Positions 60,079 through 64,000 of a stretch of DNA of 64,000 bases are shown here, piece after piece. The DNA lies in assembly GCF_003345525.1 (NCBI RefSeq), contig NZ_QQNH01000001.1:124001-188000 (forward strand), given 5' to 3'. Both the position numbers and the translations under genes were made by a program. Within the stretch, counting starts at the first letter, position 1. The number at the start of each line of letters is the position of its first letter. The DNA comes from Pelagibacterium lacus (lineage in GTDB: Bacteria > Pseudomonadota > Alphaproteobacteria > Rhizobiales > Devosiaceae). The notes beneath the pieces were generated by a model. It did not search any database, had not been told where the DNA came from, and worked only from the letters and a program-made list of their open reading frames with translations.

Positions 60079-60095
60079 GTTCTTTTTAAGAGAAT
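60079..60095. promoter_or_regulatory. GTTC/GAAC operator upstream of the OB-fold/thiolase operon
   Basis: On the transcribed (minus) strand the site reads ATTCTCTTAAAAAGAAC. One arm is ATTC instead of GTTC. It agrees with the livK site at 15 of 17 positions. It lies 20-36 bases before the start codon. A further half-site GAAC (minus strand, 60100-60103) is next to it. Confidence 0.55.
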
Positions 60096-60109
60096 GATTG
60101 TTCGCTATA

Positions 60110-60161
60110 GTACTACTTTCATCCGCATGACGGGTCAAGCGCTTATTGAAACACGCGTTTT
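60110..60161 (-). promoter_or_regulatory. possible promoter and upstream palindrome of the OB-fold/thiolase operon
   Basis: On the minus strand, TTGACC (60133-60138) and TAGTAC (60110-60115) are separated by 17 bases. Ten bases upstream of the -35 box lies GAAACACGCGTTTT (60148-60161, plus strand), a two-mismatch version of the perfect palindrome over the iclR start at 41728-41741. Confidence 0.45.
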
Positions 60162-60282
60162 GTTGGGGAGAAGGCGCGCGGAAGCGCGGCTGCGGTGGGC
60201 CGGGAAAGCGCGCAGGCGTTGAGAGGAGATGGCGGGATAGAGCCGATTCACGGCCGGGAAAAAGCGGCCGCAGGGACGCGCG

Positions 60283-60331
60283 AAAAACCCCGCTCCGGCC
60301 GTTTACGGGGCCGCGCGGCGGGGAGGTTTTT
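60283..60331 (-). terminator. probable terminator of tRNA-Gln
   Basis: On the minus strand, a stem pairing CCCCGC with GCGGGG is followed directly by TTTTT, and a run of As precedes the left arm. It starts 19 bases after the tRNA 3' end. The loop is long and contains secondary pairings, so the exact shape is uncertain. Confidence 0.5.
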
Positions 60332-60349
60332 CAGCTCGGGAATGAGGAT

Positions 60350-60424
60350 TGGCTGGGGCGGCAGGATTCGAACCTGCGAATGTCGATACCAAAAACCGAT
60401 GCCTTACCACTTGGCGACGCCCCA
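60350..60424 (-). tRNA. tRNA-Gln (anticodon TTG)
   Basis: The 75-base gene includes an encoded CCA. The acceptor arm TGGGGCG pairs with CGCCCCA and is followed by G and CCA. The T arm is GCAGG-TTCGAAT-CCTGC. The anticodon loop contains TTTTGGT with anticodon TTG (Gln). The D arm GCCAAGTGGTAAGGC is normal. Confidence 0.95.
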
Positions 60425-60435
60425 AGGCGGATTGG

Positions 60436-60464
60436 TTCCTACACTGTTTGCCCCCAGGCCGCAA
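60436..60464 (-). promoter_or_regulatory. possible tRNA-Gln promoter
   Basis: On the minus strand, TTGCGG (60459-60464) and TAGGAA (60436-60441) are separated by 17 bases, ending 12 bases before the tRNA 5' end. Confidence 0.4.
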
Positions 60465-60479
60465 CCGTTCTGAAATGGC

Positions 60480-60508
60480 TTGAACAGGGCCGAGAGCCTC
60501 TGTATAAC
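60480..60508 (+). promoter_or_regulatory. likely tRNA-Pro promoter
   Basis: TTGAAC (60480-60485) and TATAAC (60503-60508) are separated by exactly 17 bases. The tRNA begins 54 bases downstream. The promoter is back to back with the putative tRNA-Gln promoter. Confidence 0.6.
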
Positions 60509-60561
60509 GCCCCGCATCGGCCGTGAGGTCTCGTCGATTTCGAGGGCCGATGACAGCGTGA

Positions 60562-60638
60562 CGGAGTATAGCGCAGCCTGGTAGCGCACCTCGTTCGGGA
60601 CGAGGGGGTCGGGTGTTCGAATCACCCTACTCCGACCA
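60562..60638 (+). tRNA. tRNA-Pro (anticodon CGG)
   Basis: The 77-base gene includes CCA. The acceptor arm CGGAGTA pairs with TACTCCG, followed by A and CCA. The anticodon stem CCTCG/CGAGG encloses TTCGGGA, giving anticodon CGG (Pro). The T arm is GGGTG-TTCGAAT-CACCC. The D arm is GCGCAGCCTGGTAGCGC. Confidence 0.96.
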
Positions 60639-60640
60639 AT

Positions 60641-60668
60641 AAAACCGGGACCTTCGGGTCCCGGTTTT
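60641..60668 (+). terminator. strong intrinsic terminator after tRNA-Pro
   Basis: A perfect 12-bp stem (AAAACCGGGACC against GGTCCCGGTTTT) with the stable TTCG tetraloop is followed by CTTTT. Its A-rich left flank means it could also terminate transcripts of the convergent aqpZ gene. Confidence 0.9.
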
Positions 60669-60706
60669 CTTTTACCCCGACAGCTTCCCCGACAGCGTTT
60701 TGCTCT

Positions 60707-61450
60707 TCAGGCCGGGCTGTCGCCCAGCGCGGCGTCGGTGCCCACGATATCTTCGGACGGTTCGGAGCTGACCCAGCGATAGGCCACCGCCCCGATGATG
60801 CCGCCCAGGATGGGGGCCAGCCAGAACAGCCACAATTGCGACAGCGCCCAGCCGCCCACGAACAGGGCCGGACCGGTGCTGCGGGCCGGATTGACCGAGG
60901 TGTTGGTCACCGGGATGGAGACCAGGTGGATCAGCGTCAGGGCCAGACCGATGGCCAGCGGCGCGAAGCCGGCCGGCGCCTTGCCATGGGTCGCCCCCAT
61001 GATCACGAACAGGAACACCGCCGTCATCACCAGCTCCATGGCGAAGGCCGATACGAGGCTGTATCCGCCGGGGCTGTGCGCATCATAGCCATTGGCGGCA
61101 AAGCCGCCGGCGGTGGAAAAATCAGGCCCGCCGCTGGCGATGACATAGAGCAGCCCCGCCGCGACGACGCCGCCCACCACCTGGGCGATGACATAGGGCA
61201 CGATCTGATTGGCCGGGAAGCGCCCGCCGGCATAGAGCCCGATGGTTACGGCCGGATTGAGATGGCAGCCCGACACATGGCCGATGGCGTAGGCCATGGT
61301 GACCACGGTGAGCCCGAAGGCCAGCGCCACCCCCAAAAGCCCGATGCCGACATCGGGAAACCCGGCGGCCAATACAGCAGCGCCGCAGCCGGCGAATGTA
61401 AGCCAGAACGTGCCGATGCCCTCGGCGATATATTTAAGAAAAGAAATCAT
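60707..61450 (-). CDS. aqpZ: aquaporin Z
   Basis: This 247-residue water channel has six membrane helices and two NPA half-helices: [20 protein letters not shown] and [19 protein letters not shown]. The selectivity-filter residues look like those of AqpZ: Phe near residue 42, His in [11 protein letters not shown] and Arg after the second NPA. ATG 61450 has GGAGGGGACC upstream; the frame is open further back but without export-like sequence. It is divergent from the cytochrome-oxidase-like gene. Confidence 0.93.
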   Translation of the reverse strand: MISFLKYIAEGIGTFWLTFAGCGAAVLAAGFPDVGIGLLGVALAFGLTVVTMAYAIGHVSGCHLNPAVTIGLYAGGRFPANQIVPYVIAQVVGGVVAAGLLYVIASGGPDFSTAGGFAANGYDAHSPGGYSLVSAFAMELVMTAVFLFVIMGATHGKAPAGFAPLAIGLALTLIHLVSIPVTNTSVNPARSTGPALFVGGWALSQLWLFWLAPILGGIIGAVAYRWVSSEPSEDIVGTDAALGDSPA

Positions 61451-61636
61451 GGTCCCCCTCCAGTGCAATGGGGGAACGTTACTCCAAGCGCGAAAGATTC
61501 GCCAGACGGATACTTGTTGCACCCATGGAAACACGGAGTAGAGGCGCGCGCCTCAATTCTTGCCGCCACCCGGGCGGCGGGTTGGCGGGCCATGGCGCAG
61601 CGTCCCCCACGGTCGGCGGCAAGTTGCAGATAGGCT

Positions 61637-61657
61637 CTATTCAACAGCCGTGAATAG
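61637..61657. promoter_or_regulatory. inverted repeat upstream of the oxidase-like gene
   Basis: CTATTCA and TGAATAG are separated by seven bases, 37-57 bases upstream of the ATG at 61694. AT-rich DNA (GGAATATTTTGC) follows. It could be an operator. Confidence 0.4.
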
Positions 61658-61693
61658 GAATATTTTGCAGCCCTTCAGATAAGGAGAACTCGA

Positions 61694-62104
61694 ATGCCTC
61701 GTGTATCTCATCTTTTCTTTAGAGCCGCCATTCTGTTCCTCATCGTCGGCATCGGCATCGGGATCAGCATGTCGATTTCGGGCAATCACAACGTCATGGG
61801 CGCCCACGCGCATATGAACCTGCTCGGCTGGGTCACCAGCGCCATTTTCGGCGGGTATTACGCCCTCAACCCCGGCAAGGCCGAAGGCTGGGTGCCGCTG
61901 ACCCATTTCGCCGTCTATACGGTGGGCGTGCTGCTGATGGTGGTGAGCCTCTATTTCCTCCTGGCGGGCAATCCGGCCATGGAGCCCCTGGTGGCCGCCG
62001 GATCGATCATCACCTTTGTCGGCGTCCTGATCTTCGCCGTGGTGGTGTTCGGCCCCTCGCACGACCGGGCCGGCATCGGCCGCTTCCGGGCCCCGGCCGA
62101 ATAG
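61694..62104 (+). CDS. small heme-copper-oxidase subunit I-like membrane protein
   Basis: The 136-residue protein has four membrane helices. VMGAHAHMNLLGWVTSAIFGGYYAL resembles the HxHxNLLGW helix of heme-copper oxidase or nitric oxide reductase catalytic subunits. Only about a quarter of subunit I length is present, with no copper-site histidine cluster, so it cannot be an oxidase alone. ATG 61694 follows AAGGAG. Similar short proteins occur in alphaproteobacteria without known role; one idea is heme binding or quinol oxidase assembly. Confidence 0.75.
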   Translation: MPRVSHLFFRAAILFLIVGIGIGISMSISGNHNVMGAHAHMNLLGWVTSAIFGGYYALNPGKAEGWVPLTHFAVYTVGVLLMVVSLYFLLAGNPAMEPLVAAGSIITFVGVLIFAVVVFGPSHDRAGIGRFRAPAE

Positions 62105-62270
62105 GCGAGGCCCGAAACAGCCCCAAAGGCAGGGGGACGGGCGCATCGCCCCGCCCGCCGCCCCCGCGCGGATTTGTGTTGCCCGGCAGGCGCGCTGGCG
62201 GCTTGCGGGACGGTGCTTTGCGGGGCATGTTCGGCCCTGAGAACGCCCCCGTATCAGAAGATTCCGACGC

Positions 62271-63407
62271 ATGAACGACCCCGAGCCCCCGCAGCACCAG
62301 CCGGCACAGGATCATGGCACGAGCCGGCTCGGCACGGCCCGGCGGCTGCTGCATCCGGTGCAGATTCGCGACAGCCTGGAGTTCACCCGCCAGCCGACGC
62401 TGCGCAACTCGGCCTTGGCCGGGCTCCAGGCCGCCATGACGGCGGCCATCGCGCTCCCGCTGGTCTACCTTTCGCCCTGGGCCGACCTGATCGGGTTCGC
62501 CGCACTGGGAGCGCTGGTCGCCCTGTTCGGACGCTTCGCGCCGGAGCGGCAGCGCAACCGCATCGTGCTGCACTGCGCCCTGCTGCAGACGCTGGCTGTG
62601 CTCGTTATGTCGCTGATCGCCTTTATGGGCACGCCGATCGAAATCCAGCTCGTTATCCTGGCGATCAGCTGCGGCGTGTTCTTCCTCGCCTCGGTGAGCC
62701 GGGGGTTCGGGGCGCCCGGCGCGCTGATCTTCGTCTTTGCCGCCGGGGCCTCGATGGATGCGGCGTCCTCGCTGGCCGGGGTGTTCGAGCGGACCGCGGC
62801 GACGGCGATCGTCGCCGCCCTCGCCTGGGCGATATGCGCGGCCACCGAACCGCTGCGGCACCGGGCGACCGCCGACATGCCGGCCCCGGACGGCACCACC
62901 CGCCCCCTCAGCCAGGGGCTGGCCGCTGCCGGGCGCATAATCGTGGGCGCGGCGGTGGCGGTGTTCGTCAGCCATGCGCTGGGGGCCGACCACCCGGCCT
63001 GGGCGGCCATGGGCTCGGTGGCGGTGATGCAGGGCGCGCATCTCCATATCAGCATGAACCGCGCCCTGCAGCGCATGATGGGCACGGTGGTGGGCGCCCT
63101 GCTCGCCTGGCTGCTGCTCACCTATGCGCCCTCGATCTGGACGCTGATCGCGATTCTGGTGGTGATGCAGTTCGCGACCGAATTGATCATCGGCGCCAAT
63201 TACGGGCTGGGCCAGATCCTCGTCACCCCCATGGCGCTGCTGATGAGCCATCTGGCCTCCCCCGCCGCGACCGGCGCCGCGCTGGCGCTCGAACGGGTGA
63301 TCGACACGGCGCTGGGGGCGTCGAGCGGCATCATTCTCGCCATCATCTTCTCGACCCTCAAGGATCGGCGCGACCTGGCCGAGCGGCACGCCAGACGGGG
63401 CCCCTGA
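62271..63407 (+). CDS. FUSC family membrane protein
   Basis: The 378-residue protein has two blocks of about five membrane helices (about 45-170 and 215-345). The second block has the FUSC-type pattern DHPAWAAMGSVAVMQGAHLHISMNRALQRMMGTVVGALLAWLLL followed by TLIAILVVMQFATELIIGANYGLGQILVTPMALLM. FUSC proteins are related to aromatic-acid efflux (AaeB) and fusaric-acid resistance exporters. It is a single gene; the substrate is unknown. Confidence 0.88.
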   Translation: MNDPEPPQHQPAQDHGTSRLGTARRLLHPVQIRDSLEFTRQPTLRNSALAGLQAAMTAAIALPLVYLSPWADLIGFAALGALVALFGRFAPERQRNRIVLHCALLQTLAVLVMSLIAFMGTPIEIQLVILAISCGVFFLASVSRGFGAPGALIFVFAAGASMDAASSLAGVFERTAATAIVAALAWAICAATEPLRHRATADMPAPDGTTRPLSQGLAAAGRIIVGAAVAVFVSHALGADHPAWAAMGSVAVMQGAHLHISMNRALQRMMGTVVGALLAWLLLTYAPSIWTLIAILVVMQFATELIIGANYGLGQILVTPMALLMSHLASPAATGAALALERVIDTALGASSGIILAIIFSTLKDRRDLAERHARRGP

Positions 63408-63444
63408 GCCGGCGCATTTCCGCGCTTGTCCGTCGCGTGGGCGC

Positions 63445-63477
63445 CTATTAATATGAGCGAATAAATCATATTAATAG
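63445..63477. promoter_or_regulatory. perfect 12-bp inverted repeat upstream of the iron/heme-type binding protein
   Basis: CTATTAATATGA (63445-63456) and TCATATTAATAG (63466-63477) flank nine bases. It ends 13 bases before the ATG at 63491. It is extremely AT-rich in a GC-rich genome. The position fits an operator for an iron- or heme-responsive repressor, although it does not match a textbook Fur or Irr box. Confidence 0.6.
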
Positions 63478-63490
63478 CTGGAGGTTTTCG

Positions 63491-64000
63491 ATGGTTTTTA
63501 CGCGCAATTGGGCAAGGCTGGCCGGGGGTGCCGCCTTGTGCCTCACGCTTTCGGCGGCCCCGGTCATGGCGCAGATCGCCCGGACGGTCGCGGTCACGGC
63601 GGAGGGTCGGGTGGTCGAGCACGCGCTGGGAGAGACCGAAATCCCGCTGGCGCCGGAAAAGATCGTGACCCTGCACAATGTGTTCGCCGAGGCGCTCATC
63701 GTCATGGGGCTTTCCCCGATCGGCTCGGTGGACCGGCCCTCGGGCCTGCCGCAGCAATTGGTGGACTCGCTGGCCGGCACCACATCGGTGGGGCTGCATT
63801 CCGACCCCAATTTCGAGATGGTGCTGTCGCTCGATCCCGAACTGATCCTCGCCCAGGAGAGCCAGCAGGGGGACAATTACGAGCGGCTGAGCGCCATCGC
63901 GCCCACGCTGCTGCTCAACGAGCCCGACGCGGAATGGCGCGAATGGTATGAGGGGCTGGGCGAGGCGCTGGGCCGCAGCGCGCAGGTGGAGGCGGCCATC
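63491..64000 (+). CDS. iron/heme-type ABC transporter substrate-binding protein, partial (C-terminus off the right edge)
   Basis: The first 170 residues are visible, starting at ATG 63491 behind TGGAGG. A signal peptide (about 1-28, ending APVMAQ) is followed by a TroA/FecB-type fold: EKIVTLHNVFAEALIVMGLSPIGSVDRPSGLPQQL, VGLHSDPNFEMVLSLDPELILAQES and YERLSAIAPTLLL. Such proteins bind ferric siderophores, heme or cobalamin for uptake by permease and ATPase subunits that presumably follow outside the window. The AT-rich palindrome upstream suggests iron control. Confidence 0.85.
   Translation, partial: MVFTRNWARLAGGAALCLTLSAAPVMAQIARTVAVTAEGRVVEHALGETEIPLAPEKIVTLHNVFAEALIVMGLSPIGSVDRPSGLPQQLVDSLAGTTSVGLHSDPNFEMVLSLDPELILAQESQQGDNYERLSAIAPTLLLNEPDAEWREWYEGLGEALGRSAQVEAAI

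Overview
The window looks like chromosomal DNA of a GC-rich alphaproteobacterium of the order Hyphomicrobiales. MucR, DUF1491, DUF2336, DUF1214/DUF1254 and DUF6456 family genes, a DivJ-like kinase and mosaic palindromic intergenic repeats all point there. A Devosiaceae-type genome such as Pelagibacterium is a plausible guess that the sequence alone cannot prove. There is no phage, plasmid, transposase or CRISPR array.

Region 1 (1-16.6 kb) is a core-genome stretch: cell-wall enzymes (lytic transglycosylase, penicillin-binding protein), a coiled-coil envelope protein, a DivJ-like kinase overlapping a peptidoglycan-binding protein and a DUF1491 gene, SufE, a DnaA-domain-IV/DUF6456 pair and MucR. 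Its intergenic spaces are filled with at least three palindromic repeat families. Region 2 (16.7-22.6 kb) is a complete seven-gene Mrp cation/proton antiporter operon. Region 3 (22.8-32.9 kb) is mixed: oligopeptidase B, superoxide dismutase, a receiver-like protein, a HerA-like ATPase paired with a divergent LOG-like protein, a zinc-type asparaginase, a PadR regulator and several unknown secreted or membrane proteins.

Region 4 (32.9-60.1 kb) is a catabolic island. It holds a tripartite tricarboxylate transporter (tctA and tctB with an aldehyde dehydrogenase, tctC some 8 kb away), a complete branched-chain-type ABC transporter (livKHMGF), an IclR regulator, and the lower leucine/isovalerate pathway (methylcrotonyl-CoA carboxylase, methylglutaconyl-CoA hydratase, HMG-CoA lyase) beside its own TetR regulator. 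Two further operons encode three FMN-dependent LLM-class monooxygenases, a glutathione transferase, a flavin reductase with a MarR-like C-terminal domain, an acyl-CoA ligase, a FAS1-like/MaoC dehydratase, a family III CoA transferase, an SCP-x-like thiolase and its zinc-ribbon OB-fold partner. A near-identical palindrome (GTTC, 8-9 AT-rich bases, GAAC) lies just upstream of the first gene at four separate promoters here: livK, tctC, the monooxygenase operon and the thiolase operon. Uptake, oxygenation and CoA-dependent breakdown therefore look like one regulon, perhaps controlled by the IclR protein. The substrate is unknown, and this is the strongest candidate for an undescribed system.

Region 5 (60.3-64 kb) has divergent tRNA-Gln and tRNA-Pro genes, aquaporin Z, a small heme-copper-oxidase-like membrane protein, a FUSC-family transporter and the start of an iron/heme-type ABC substrate-binding protein preceded by a perfect 12-bp inverted repeat. 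The GAF-domain gene at the left edge and the substrate-binding protein at the right edge are cut by the window.
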